Shown: in pieces, positions 1 through 10,287 of the stretch
Layout of the letters: every line of letters starts with the position of its first letter
How positions within the stretch are numbered: position 1 is the stretch's first letter
Assembly (NCBI GenBank): GCA_016165875.1
Contig: JABBOT010000014.1
Span: 1,421,341-1,485,340, forward strand
Direction: 5' to 3'
Source: Acanthopleura granulata
Lineage: Eukaryota; Mollusca; Polyplacophora; Chitonida; Chitonidae
DNA: 64,000 nucleotides
Position numbers and translations under genes: made by a program
The notes under the pieces: generated by a model
What the model saw: only the letters and a program-made list of their open reading frames with translations
Told to the model about the DNA's origin: nothing
The model's database searches: none

Positions 1-67
1 TGCATGATGGTTGCTTGAAGACTACTTGTTTAAGACAATGGTAGAGCATCAGGGAGCTAATTACGTG

Positions 68-208
68 CGTGGGAAGGTCCACCAACAACCAGCGGATGGT
101 CGTGGGTTACCCACGGGCTCTGACCGGTTTCCTCCCACCATAATACTGGCTTTTATTGTGTGAGGGAAATATTCTTGAGTATATCGTAAAACACCAATCA
201 AATAAATT
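68..208 (+). mobile_element. SINE-A copy, 5' truncated
   Basis: Has the SINE-A core (GGATGGTCGTGGGTT, GGTTTCCTCCCACCATAAT) and tail (GAAATATTCTTGAGTA, AACACCAATCAAATAAAT). The tRNA-like head is missing. The rest of 1-1243 apart from this and the next copy shows no supportable gene; it would include the ferroportin-like promoter or 5' non-coding exons. Confidence 0.85.
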
Positions 209-949
209 AGACTAGATCTAGATCAACTGTTAGTCATATGCGAACATTAGTGAATGAAATTACAAGATGAATAATTAGCTAAAGCATGTATTGTGGTGAC
301 AGCATTTGTATGAATCAACTTGGATCAATACTCAATTTGCTGCCAAATTTTGGCATTTCTGTAAGAAAATTGAAGGCATTAAGGACAAATTTCTCATTTG
401 TAACTTTCTTGCTTTTATCTGTGAAAGACATTTTTTCACACATGAACTTCAAATTCCTGCGGACCAGGATCTGGAGAACATGAGTTATTGCCTCTGAATT
501 ACAATTAAATATTCTCTTTGCTTATGATTGTATAATGGAGCTGAGAGACTTACTAAAAGAAAAATGCTTGTCAAATTACTGGGTTTGATATTTTCACGTC
601 TGATAAAGTTTCCCAAATCAAATTCCTTGGGGTTTTAATTTTGTTTCCTGTCTCTTTATTATCTCTGATAAAAATCTGTCATGTCTATCGCCCGTTTTTG
701 GCAAGGGTATACATATATGTTGTAGGCTGTGGTGGAAAGGGACTTAACCCATGATGTGCTCATGCAGTATTGATACTGTGAATGGAAGTATTGTCAATGT
801 CAGAGTGCTGCATTCTGCCCCAGCAAGTTATATGCTATAACGTTCCCCATGGACATCGCTGGAAACTTGTCTGCATTGAGACTAGACTCAATTCCTCATT
901 ACCTCAACCAAAGGAATAATTTGTTCATACATGTAATATTTATTACAGA

Positions 950-1093
950 GAAACGGTCTGCCAGCAACCTGTATTTGGTCGTGGGTTTCCTCTGGGCTCT
1001 GCCCAGTTTCCTCCCACCATAATGCTGGCCGCAGCTGTATAAGTGAAATATTCTTGAGTACGGCGTAAAACACCAATCAAAGAAATAAATAAC
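950..1093 (+). mobile_element. SINE-A copy, 5' truncated
   Basis: Core and tail of SINE-A ending CACCAATCAAAGAAATAAATAA. It lies only 150 bp upstream of the ferroportin-like ATG, so it may be within or next to the promoter or 5' UTR. Confidence 0.85.
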
Positions 1094-1243
1094 TATTATA
1101 GAGAAGAGAGACCATTGTCATTGCCATGTTTGTTTGACATGTTAACAGACATGCTGATTGAGGGATGGGAATAGACATATTGTGCCAGAAGCTGTGCGTG
1201 CATGTGTACAGCTAAACAGTCCCAAGGCAGATAACTGTTCAAG

Positions 1244-1292
1244 ATGGCCGATAATGCTGAAGTGGAGGTACGCCATCCAGCTACCAAAAAAG
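1244..1292 (+). CDS. SLC40A1-like: Ferroportin-like exon 1 (start codon)
   Basis: Encodes [16 protein letters not shown] plus one base. The donor is GTAGGT. It was assigned because the phase-1 end joins exon 2 in frame; there is no homology signal in these 16 residues themselves, so this exon is less certain than the others. Confidence 0.7.
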
Positions 1293-4200
1293 GTAGGTCG
1301 CAACAATTTTTATCTGTCCTTTCTTGTAAGAAAGCAGATTTTAAATGTATATTGGAGATACTAATATACAATAAAACTCTCTTCAAGCCTTGGAATTTTA
1401 GGTGTGCTATCATACTCTGACACCTTGCACAATTGTGAAACAAAATCTAGATGTGCTAATAACACATGCCTCATATAATGAAGAGCCTGGGAAGTGTGAA
1501 CCCAGGTGTGCAAATCACACTCCAGGTCTTCTGCAATGGATAATCACACACCTCCTGAAAAATACAAACAAAGGCCCGGTTCTTATTATTCATTTTATTA
1601 GAAAACTCAGAGCTATGCTGGGTGTTTTCTTGTACAGTTTTCTGCTGGTGTTCTTGTGACCACTCTCAGGTTTCCTCTTGTCTTTACCAGGGTTCCTGTG
1701 ACACCTGCTGGGTTTCCTCTCATCTTGATCAGAGTTCCTCAGACCATTGCGGGGTTTCCGTTCATCTTTATCAGGGTTCCTCAGATCTCTGCTGGGTTTC
1801 CTCTCACATCTGCCAGGGTTCCACTGCCCTTTATTGGGTTTTCTCTTTTCTCTACCAAGGTTGCTCTTAGTTATACTGGGTTCCCTCCTGCCTCTATCAG
1901 GGTTTGTCTGGTATCTGCAGGGTTTCCTGATTTCTACCTGGGTTTCCCCGTCATAAGGTTGCTGGGCAACCTCTAGCCTTTACCCGGTTTCCTCTGGCCA
2001 CTGCTAAGTTTCGTGTGACATCTCTGAGGATTCCTTTGCCTTCTGTCAAATTTCCCTCTGCTTTTGAGAGGTTTTGAGAAGTTTCCTTTGGCTTAGGACG
2101 TGTTTCCTCTAGGTTCCTACCAAGTTTCCTTTGGCCTTCTTTAAGTTTCGTCTGGCCTATGTTGTTTTCCTTTGGGTTCTGTAACCACCAACCAGTCAAC
2201 TAATTAATTGATAAACCTAAGGTCTTCACTAGATGTAGAGCAATTTATTTGTAGCCAGTTAAAGTAACAATGTAGCAATCAATCCCACACTGCTAGTCTG
2301 TTTTACTCTCTTTGCTTTCCCGTCTTTGGTGCAGAGAGATGCTCTGAGTGGATGAAGTCCCCAGCTTTCTCAGTGTATGTGATGAAAGCTCTTTCATCAT
2401 GGGTAAGCCCTGAACCTGGCTCTTAAGACACATCTGCTGTAAAAATTACCTAAAATTTCAGTGATGTATAAGGTGCTCATTTTGCCTGTTACATTTTGAG
2501 TTCTCTTCATCTTAGAAAGGCTTTTTTGAGGTTGCTTTGAAAGGCAAGATGATATCCTGCAGAAATAAAGTGTAATTTGGCTGAAATGATAAAAATGATG
2601 AAATGATATTTTATGGCATTTCTCTGCCCGTATAATTGCTATTTTTGAGGAGGAAGGGGTTGAAGTTTTAGGTCAGTGGCAGTAATTCCTTGTAATAAAG
2701 TTGTTAGTTCTAAATCTGCTATATGGACTGACCTGATACATACACAAGACCCAGGTGTGATCAGTCCATTTGTGGGAATGGGATTTTAATAGGGGAATAA
2801 TCTTTAGGTACAAACTGTAATGTCGTTTTATAAGATTGCTTGAGGTAAACCACAGGTGAACTTTCCCACATGTCACAAATAGTTGTTCACAAGCTGAGCT
2901 GGCATGAAGCTGCATAGACTTCCACAACAATGTTGTCGATGGCTTATTGTCTCCAACATGTCCACGGCCCCTGTTCGTTGCACCCCAAATTTGCCAAAGG
3001 TTGGTTGGTTTACCTCGGGCACTCTGGTTTCCTCCACCTGCAAAGCTGACTATAAGCTCAAAACTCTGGAGTATAGCCCCTGTGAGAGTCAGTTCCCACC
3101 TTACTTCAGGGCGACCGCATGTGGATGTTTGCTGTGGGGCTGTACCTGGTCAAACTGTCCAATGTCGACCTGACTCTTACAGCCATCTATGGCCTGACCG
3201 GTGGGGCATGTGTCATCTTGCTGGGTGCCCTTGTGGGGGACTGGGTGGACCGCAACCCAAGACTTAAAGGTGGGTCATTGTTATAAAGGCTTGCCTTTTT
3301 TAATTAACGAGGGACAGGCTGGATTTACAACTTATGGTACTGGAGGGCAGTCTTCAAGAAGACCTTTCGTCTCCACCAGCTTGATTTGAGAAGGCTTAGA
3401 AAAGTGTCTTAAAGGAAATTGAAGGAAATTTAAAGGATTCAAGGAAATTCAAGGCTCATTTTGAGAGCACACAAGATATACATGTATATATATTCTAGAA
3501 GAAGAATAGGACAAATCTGTTAGGATTCCTGAGGCAGCCTTTGGATACTTTTGTATGTATATTTTAGTAAAAGAATAGGACAAATCTGTAAGGATTCCTG
3601 AGGCAGCCTCTGGGTACTTTTGTATCTGTAGACTAGTAAAAGAATAGGACAAATCTGTGAGGATTCCTGAGGCAGCCTCTGGGTACTTTTGTATGTATAT
3701 TCGAGAAGAAGAATAGGACAAATCTGTTAGGATTCCTGAGGCAGCCTCTGGGTACTTTTGTATCTATATTCTAGTAAAAGATTAGGACAAATCTGTAAGG
3801 ATTCCTAAGGCATCCTCTGGGTACTTTGGTATGTATATTCGAGAAGAAGAATAGGACAAATCTGTTAGGATTCCTGAGGCAGCCTCTGGGAACATTCCTA
3901 CTAACACGACCATTATTTGACTTGCAATATTTCATTGCTGCTTAGCTCAGTATACAAGAAAATTCCATTTATACGATAGAAGCCTCTTTCATGAGTGGAG
4001 GATTCCAAGTGCTTAGAGGAAACTTTCCTGTTGATGTGTACCTACCAAACCTGACTTAAAGCCATGGCCAGTAGGCTGTGGCACGTGCAGGGGTTGATTA
4101 TTATTATTATTATTATTATTATTGCTGACTAGGCCAGCAAATGCTCAAGGACGTAATTTCAACAATTTGGGGTAACAAGCTCAGTATGTAACTTATAACC

Positions 4201-7200
4201 ATGTGTGTTTTGCTATCTGGTTGTTATACAGTATATGTTGTCAGATGTAAGTTTCTTGAAGAAAACTCCAGTACAAACTTTAAGACAAAATCTAGTTCCA
4301 AGATTTACAGATCAGATCTGATATCCTCTTTGTGCTCGGCTGATACGACAGGCTGACCTCAGCGTTGGAGTGGAGTTTTCTTCAAAAAAAAGCTGTTGTG
4401 ATGGACTGGTTGTTTGCAGGGCTAGGTTGGTGATATTCTTCTTCTCCCCTCCATGCTGCAGTGGCGAGGACTTCGCTGGTCATCCAGAACACTGCAGTCA
4501 TCGTGTGTGCTGTCATCCTGTGCGTCGTGCTGTCCTACTACCAGCAGATACTGACCATCTGGCCTGTCCACTTGGCCAACATCTGCTCTGCGCTGGTCAT
4601 CGGGACGGCCGTTGTGTCCAAGCTGGCCAGCATCGCCACCAAGATAGCCGTGGAGAAGGACTGGGTGGTGGTTATGGCCGGGGGCAACAAGGACAAGCTG
4701 TCCAGTAAGCCAGCAGTAGTTGGTTTGGTTACTGAATTTCATCAGAAGTCTATTGGTTAATAGACTTCTGATTCACGCAAAGATGCTTTATTTTTTCACA
4801 AGCACATAATGACCTTAAAGTGATACTATAGATTCTAACGTTTCAGTTTTTCTGCTAAAAATTTTGTCAGACCTCACCAAAATACTCTTTTTTTTTTCAC
4901 TCTTTTTAACCACAGCTGAAAGTGGTATTTTGGTATTTTCTTAGAGAACTGTAGGGTCTAGAGAAGTAATTCTTATTATTTAATGATGCATACACCAATA
5001 TTGACACATACAAACATTTTTGGCTTTCTTTTTACAGTAAGTGTATACATAAATTACCTTTTAAAAACTGCTTTAATGATTGAAAAGGTTGAAATTTTAC
5101 AATAGGTCAAAGTGGCCTTATAAAATGAATGAATCAGTCGGAATGAAGGCAATTGTGTCTCTTGGAAACAAGCTAAACTTCAGGTAAAATACAGTACATT
5201 TCATTTCTAGACTGTGGAGAGAACATATTGTAATACTTCTTTAGTGCATTGAGTGTTTGCGGTGGTAGCCTGTCACCTGGTCAATCAATCTGTTCTCTGG
5301 ACCTTGTCCATCCTAGACCCTCCTTGTCTCTGTGGTTCAACTGTGGACTTGAACGACCCAAAGATGGATTGACTGACTGACTGATTTAGCGGGTCATTCA
5401 TGAGAGCAATCGACTCACTAATGGAATGATTCAATGATGGTCACTTCAGAGACACTGCTAGCTTAATTTAGATCAAACAGACTTTCTTCATTCTTCATAA
5501 CGAAAGCCACGCAAAAGTTTCCATTCCCTGTGTGCATATTACTTAACATAAGTTCACAAAATTCAAAAGGTCGCCTCTTGTGTATTTATATGAATGTTAA
5601 AGTAAATGTTTGTAAGAAGTACTGCATGTATTGAGCTCACGTTTTGCATACATGTTTAGGACAATAGCATGAGGGGAATATTCCATCGTTACTCTAAATG
5701 TTTGAGTGCTTAATACGTTAAACCCAAGTTTTAAGCATACGGGTATCTCCTACAGGAAAACTCTATGCCAGCGCAATGATCAAAGACTCCCACCAATGCG
5801 GTCGCTGTGAGCTCACGCTGGCTTCCTCTCCGGCCGTACGTGGGAAGGTCTTACAGCAACCTGTGGATGGTCATGGGTTTCCCCCAGGCTCTGGCCGGTT
5901 TTCTCCCACCATAATGTTGGCCGCCGGCCTATAAGTGAAATATTCCTGGCGTTTAACACCAATCAAATAAATAAATAAAATAAATAAATACAGGAAAACT
6001 CTTTGCTGAGGAATCTCAGTTTTTTGCCCAGTTTGACAGTTCCTCTGTACAGGTGCTCTGTCTACTCTGTCTCTCTTCAGCCATGAACGCCTCCATGCGG
6101 CGCATCGACCTACTGTGTAACATCCTGGCACCTGCGCTGGTCGGTCAGGTCATGACCTTTGCATCCATGGTGATGGGTGCCGTGGTTATTGCGGGCTGGA
6201 ACCTCGTCTCAGTTTTCGTGGAGTATTATTTGCTGTGGAAGATCTACAAGGCGGTTCCTGACCTGGCAGTCAAGAAGGGGAAAGGTAAGCAGGAAGCAAA
6301 GTTAGGTAAAATGAAAAAAAAAAATAAGAGAGACAGAAAACCCCACCTTATAGATATTTAGTATTTGACCAGATATTATAAATCCGATTCACTCACAAAA
6401 CATGTATACAGTATTGCTCAGTATTGCTTTAAGATTTCTACCAGTACTGACTTACTCCTTTTTCATTTGTCTGAGAGTTCTTTACATCTAAGAAAGATGT
6501 CTTGAGTTTTGTTGGGAAAGTAGGATGATATCCTAGTGAAAGTATGTAAGTTTCAGCACCCCAAAAAGGTTTCTCAGTACTTGCCAAAGACCAGTACCCT
6601 CAGGACATCTCCGGTTTCCTCCACTTGACCAGTATCCTCTGAACATATCGGATTTCCTCCACTTGACCAGTATCCTCTGAACATCTCAGGTTCTGAGCAT
6701 CTCGGGTTTCCTCCACTTGACCAGTATCCTCTGAACATCTTGGGTTTCCTCCACTTGACCAGTATCCTCTGAACATCTGGGGGTTTCCTCCACTTGACCA
6801 GTATCCTCTGAACACCTCGGGTTTCCTCCACTTGTGAAACTGACCATTATCATGTAAGGGTACAATTCTTGAGGAGTGCCTTAATCTCTGTGAAATATTG
6901 TAACTGATCTAAAATTTTGCCCAAATATATGCATATTTAGAAGTGAATTGATGTGTGGAAATTTACATCTTCCCAATAGCCTGTCATCCCAGCTTCCAAA
7001 CAAACCTCAGGATACCTTTCTAAAATCAATAGAATTCTCAGAATCTGGTGAAATTAGTATCTTTGTCATGACGGAAATTTTAGATGGACACTAGCCTGTA
7101 GGGAAAACGACTTTTGCCACCAACAGCAGCCATATACAAAATTTCATGGCAGATTCTGCCAACTTTGTGTGAACATCCCAACACAGAGCAGTTGGCAGGC

Positions 7201-9510
7201 ATGATCTTGATCTGTGTAACATAAACAGAAGAAAAAATTGGCCTTAATGTGGGTTGCCACATTACAGCAACATGAAAATGAGCCCAACAGGCGGGACATG
7301 AATGTTGTTTACGTAGAAAGCCTAAAATCCTTGCGCAAATAATAAATGAATACCGTTACGTCTAGCATGGGTATAAGCATGTGCAAATTGTGTCCATGTT
7401 TGCAGGTTTCCCAGAAGACAAGATCAAAGCCAGGCAGGCAGCGTCACCAGCTGATCCCGAGAAAGGGGAGGCAGAGCGGCTTGTGGAGGAAGGTGCCATA
7501 GACGGGAAGAAGGCTGAGGAGAAAGACGGCAGCCCTCAGAACGATGCCACAGTGTCCCAGAGGAAGCAGAAGAGCCTGGTGCAGCTTGTGTTTGGCCGAT
7601 TCATCACTCTGTACAAAGGCTGGGGGGTGTACCTCCGTCAAAAGGTGCTGCCCGCAGGGCTCGCCTTCTCCTGTGAGTTCATGACCATCCTGGCATTTGA
7701 CAGTATCACATCAGGTCAGTAGGCATGTGCAGAAGCTGGAGGCTTCATTGAATATACTGTAAGAGTGAATGACCTAACATGCATTTGTAATGGCAAATTT
7801 ATTTCACAAAGACAATGGTTTTGGTGTTGATACTTACATTTTGTCTTTAGGATATTATCCTGCGTGTAACTTCCCTACAAAGCACCTTTATAAACTCAAT
7901 AGGGCTCTCAGAATCAGAAGAAAAAAGAAATGTACTATGCGCAGCCCTGGACATGTAATTCTCAAGATTCTCCTACCCCTACTGTTTTCAACACCTTGGC
8001 TGTCACTCAGAGGTCAGTGTCACTCGTAAGACCATTTAGCTGTTCTTACTTGAGGATTGCTGAAGATGGCTTGCCTGCTGCAGATGTGGCATACATATTA
8101 TGTAGAGTCTTTCAATTCAGTACAAGTGATGTTAATATCAAAATATGTAAATAGATTTATACAGAAATATTGAAGTCTTCCACCATGAGGCATTTTTGTT
8201 TGAAACATGCAAGCTGTCAATGGGGTTCAAGGTGGCAAATTTTCTGGTCAGTCAGTTAGTCAATCCATTATGGGGCCATTCCATCGGTGAGTCTATTGCT
8301 CTCATGAATGGCTCACTCAATCGGTCAGTCAGTGAGTCCATCATTGGGGAGTTCATTTAGTGAGTCTATTTCTCTGATGAATGACTCACTAAATTAGTCA
8401 GTCTATCTTTGGGTATGTCCATTAGTTTATTGAACCCATTGTTCGCTGTTTGTTTCAGGGTTTGCCTACTCCCAAGGCCTGGCAGAGTTCGTCATTGGCT
8501 TGTTAATGGCAGCTGGAGCTGTCACAGGCATTGCTGGGACGTTTGTGTTCCCGGTGTTAAGACGACACATCGGACTGGAAAGAACTGGACTGGTGGCATT
8601 TGTGGCGTTCATCTCTTGTCTCACCCTCTGTGTCGCCTCCATCTGGGCGCCAGGGAGTCCGTTTGATCCATCTTTCTCAAAAAGTCAGAATGCAGCCTCG
8701 TTGAATGTTAGTTGTGCTCTTGAACAACTGTCAGTAAATGTCTCACCAGTTCTTGGTCTTGAAACAAGGGGAGATAACTCTACCAGCGATACGACTAGAA
8801 GACTGGTCAGGAGAGAGGCCCCATTGGTTAACAATATGCGATATTTGGAGCACTTTACGAATGACATGGCAATTGAAGTGGATGGAACAGTTTTATATTT
8901 TCAATCTGATATTTTGGAGGAATTTTTTTCTGCCGACGCCCGGGATATTCTTGATACAGCATTACTAGGAGACCAAGACCACAGTGCTGAGAAAAATCTA
9001 GTTGTCAGTCGTGAGAGAAGGGCTGTAACAAATCAGAATTCATATGGTGTGGTTTATGCTTCAGATCTCAGTAATGGGACTTCTGGAAATTGCTCTGAGA
9101 ATACACCTCCACAGTCTCACTCCTACTTCTCCATAGGCCTCCTCATGGCGGGAATCGTTAGCGCTAGATTCGGATTATGGCTTTCGGATTTGACCATAAC
9201 ACAAGTCTTCCAGGAGAACGTGGCAGAAACCGAGCGCGGGGTTGTGGGCGGGGTTCAGAGTTCACTGAACATGCTCATGGATGTCATCCGCTATGCCATG
9301 GTCGTCATCGCGCCCCACCCGGAAACGTACGGGATCCTCATTATCATATCGTTCCTGTCCATCTGTACCAGTGCCTGTTTCTTCTCTTTCTATGTCAGAA
9401 AGGTGCAGGGCTACTTTTGTGTGGAAACATGTCCTTGTTCTGGGGCCAAGGCTAGAAACATTGAAAGAGAAGAAAGGCCCAAAGAATCTGCTCCTGTTAC
9501 TGAACTTTAG
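1244..9510 (+). CDS. SLC40A1-like: Ferroportin-family metal exporter (SLC40A1-like), 7 coding exons, divergent
   Basis: Joined exons 1244-1292, 2335-2402, 3110-3269, 4462-4704, 6081-6284, 7406-7714 and 8459-9510 give 2085 nt, 694 aa plus TAG, with compatible phases at all junctions. Family hallmarks seen: GDRMW (residue 40), [46 protein letters not shown]-like [51 protein letters not shown] and [13 protein letters not shown]. Ferroportin is a 12-TM plasma-membrane exporter of ferrous iron. The human protein is 571 aa; the extra length lies in the cytosolic TM6-7 loop (exon 6, charged and K/E-rich) and the TM9-10 extracellular loop (exon 7). Odd points: the human ligand or hepcidin positions H43, C326 and H507 read M, S and A, while D39 is kept. 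Family membership is near certain; iron export by this copy is inference. The start has a good Kozak context (A at -3, G at +4), but a 5' non-coding exon may lie upstream. Confidence 0.93.
1622..2175. repeat. Degenerate minisatellite, GGGTTTCCTC-type, intron 1 of ferroportin-like gene
   Basis: About twenty degenerate units of roughly 20-40 bp built on GGTTTCCTCT or GGGTTCCTC followed by a variable spacer. It keeps repetitive reading frames open on both strands (GFP-x-RVP-type repeats), which are not genes. The rest of intron 1 (1293-1621, 2176-2334) shows nothing recognisable. Confidence 0.75.
2335..2402 (+). CDS. SLC40A1-like: Ferroportin-like exon 2
   Basis: Acceptor TGCAG, donor GTAAGC. 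Encodes a segment ending [12 protein letters not shown], which matches the ferroportin TM1 lead-in (human LYLGHSLSTW) immediately before GDRMW. The two alternative AG acceptors just downstream hit stop codons, which fixes the start of the exon. Confidence 0.85.
3110..3269 (+). CDS. SLC40A1-like: Ferroportin-like exon 3 (TM1-TM2)
   Basis: Acceptor TTCAG, donor GTGGGT. Encodes [16 protein letters not shown] through [11 protein letters not shown], 53 codons plus one base. The aspartate of GDRMW (human D39) is present, but the following histidine (human H43) is methionine. The AIYGL tyrosine (human Y64) is conserved. Confidence 0.95.
3503..3893. repeat. 69-bp minisatellite, six copies, intron 3
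   Basis: The anchor AGAATAGG (AGATTAGG in one copy) recurs at 3503, 3572, 3641, 3710, 3779 and 3848, an exact 69-bp period. As 69 is divisible by three, an open frame persists on the minus strand, but it is repeat-derived. Confidence 0.93.
4097..4123. repeat. (ATT)n microsatellite
   Basis: About eight uninterrupted ATT units in intron 3 of the ferroportin-like gene. Confidence 0.95.
4462..4704 (+). CDS. SLC40A1-like: Ferroportin-like exon 4 (TM3-TM4)
   Basis: Acceptor CTGCAG, donor GTAAGC. Encodes [20 protein letters not shown] through [29 protein letters not shown], aligning with the human RLKVAQTSLVVQN and DWIVVVAGEDRSKLA stretches. Phase 1 at both ends. Confidence 0.95.
4741..4772. repeat. 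Perfect 14-bp inverted repeat, 4-nt loop, in intron 4
   Basis: Two exactly complementary 14-bp arms (4741-4754 and 4759-4772) flank GGTT. It begins 36 bp downstream of the exon 4 donor, so the pre-mRNA would fold into a strong hairpin close to that splice site. Confidence 0.85.
5363..5428 (-). repeat. Inverted partner of the intron 6 repeat (ferroportin-like intron 4)
   Basis: The reverse complement of this stretch matches 8277-8342 at roughly 85% by eye. The shared core includes GCTCTCATGAATG and GTCAGTCAGT. The two copies face each other across exons 5 and 6. Confidence 0.75.
5780..5991 (+). mobile_element. SINE-A copy, nearly complete, intron 4
   Basis: Includes the 3' half of the tRNA-like head (CACCAATGCGGTCGCTGTGA), the CCGGCCGTACGTGGGAAGGT linker, the core and an A/T-rich tail of AAAT units. 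A minus-strand reading frame across it is not a gene. Confidence 0.88.
6081..6284 (+). CDS. SLC40A1-like: Ferroportin-like exon 5 (TM5-TM6)
   Basis: Acceptor CTTCAG, donor GTAAGC. Encodes [18 protein letters not shown] through [20 protein letters not shown], a highly conserved ferroportin block. Phase 1 at both ends, so exons 4, 5 and 6 are phase-symmetric. Confidence 0.95.
6600..6835. repeat. 38-bp minisatellite, about six copies, intron 5
   Basis: The unit contains CCACTTGACCAGTATCCTCT; anchors at 6627, 6665, 6719, 6757 and 6796. One unit carries a 16-bp extra internal duplication. The minus-strand frames over it are repeat-derived. The remainder of intron 5 shows nothing recognisable. Confidence 0.9.
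7406..7714 (+). CDS. SLC40A1-like: Ferroportin-like exon 6 (cytosolic loop and TM7 start)
   Basis: Acceptor TTGCAG, donor GTCAGT. The first two thirds encode a hydrophilic K/E/D-rich cytosolic linker. The end encodes [22 protein letters not shown] then FDSITSG, where human ferroportin has FDCITTG. S341 therefore occupies the hepcidin-binding C326 position. Confidence 0.94.
8277..8413 (+). repeat. Tandem pair of about 80-bp repeats, intron 6
   Basis: Two diverged units (8277-8342 and about 8358-8413) share GTGAGTCTATT, CTCATGAATG or CTGATGAATG, and a CACTMAAT-GGTCAGTC block. The first unit is complementary to 5363-5428 in intron 4. Confidence 0.75.
8459..9510 (+). CDS. SLC40A1-like: Ferroportin-like exon 7 (TM7-TM12, enlarged extracellular loop)
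   Basis: Acceptor TTTCAG, terminal stop TAG. Encodes [10 protein letters not shown] through the C-terminus. After PGSPFDPS (human PGSPLDLS) comes an insert-like extracellular loop of about 160 residues, roughly twice the human length, before [19 protein letters not shown]. The loop holds several N-glycosylation sequons (NVS, NST, NGT, NCS) and two multibasic sites, RRLVRR (ending residue 463) and RERR (ending residue 532). It is one open exon with no interruption, so the insert is not an annotation artefact of a retained intron in any obvious way. Confidence 0.95.
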
Positions 9511-9628
9511 GCCCGTTTTGCTTTGGCTGTGTTTGGAATTTGGAATTTGGCTGTGTCACAAGTCTAAAACGATACATACAGAAGAGCAGCAAAGTGTGTC
9601 AAGTTTGTTGATTTTCACTTGTGTAACC

Positions 9629-10287
9629 ATTAAACAAAAAGAGCAAAGTAGAGGTAAGCATGTCTTCTAACAAAAGAGATCCCAACCACATCTCCAAATG
9701 ATGTGTTTTTAACAAAGGCAGTCCATGCTATATGTAAATGGAGGACGAGGTGTAACATAACAAGGTTTGGTGGAAGAGATCTGTGCCAAGTTTTTTTCAA
9801 CTGTCGACTGTCAAAAGATGAGAGGTATAGAGCTGTCTTCCTAGCAACTTGTAGGCTTTCAAATTGTTGTCCTATTGATGTGACCTTGAATTATTAGAGA
9901 ATAATCTTACCTGGTACATTGTTCAGCTATTGTTCAGCTATTAACTCCTGGTACAAATATATCATAGTCAGATGACGTCATGACAGAGGTGAAGTTTTAC
10001 TTCTTTGTCGGTATTTTGGTGAGGGACAATCTCTTCATTCTGCAGACACACAGTCTAGGATGTTTCATTTCCCAGTAGAGTTTTTGTGTCTTCTTATTTG
10101 TATTTTTACATGTATTCACAAACCGTGAAATTTTATTACCGTTAGATCATCTCCCTATTTTTGCCTGGTGGGGGTGGGTGGGGGTGGGGGGGGGGGGTAG
10201 GGGTGAAACTTTGTTATTTACATTGTATCCCAGATATGTTGTTTTTATTGACAGTTCTTTGGAAATACCTAGTCCCTTTATAATAAA
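9629..10287 (+). terminator. Candidate polyadenylation signals, ferroportin-like gene
   Basis: ATTAAA at 9629-9634 and AATAAA at 10282-10287, the latter followed by a GT-rich stretch, are candidates for 3'-end formation. Which one is used cannot be told from sequence alone. Confidence 0.35.
10168..10204 (+). other. G-quadruplex-forming tract
   Basis: Runs of five, three, five and thirteen G separated by single T, then a four-G run after TA, on the sense strand about 660 bp after the ferroportin-like stop. It would sit in the 3' UTR if the AATAAA at 10282 is used. Confidence 0.8.

Noticed and set aside
1656..1976. 106-aa open frame with GFP-x-RVP repeats
   Set aside because: It is the translation of a degenerate minisatellite inside an intron.
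3449..3721. Minus-strand frame with 23-residue repeats
   Set aside because: It arises because the 69-bp array has a period divisible by three.
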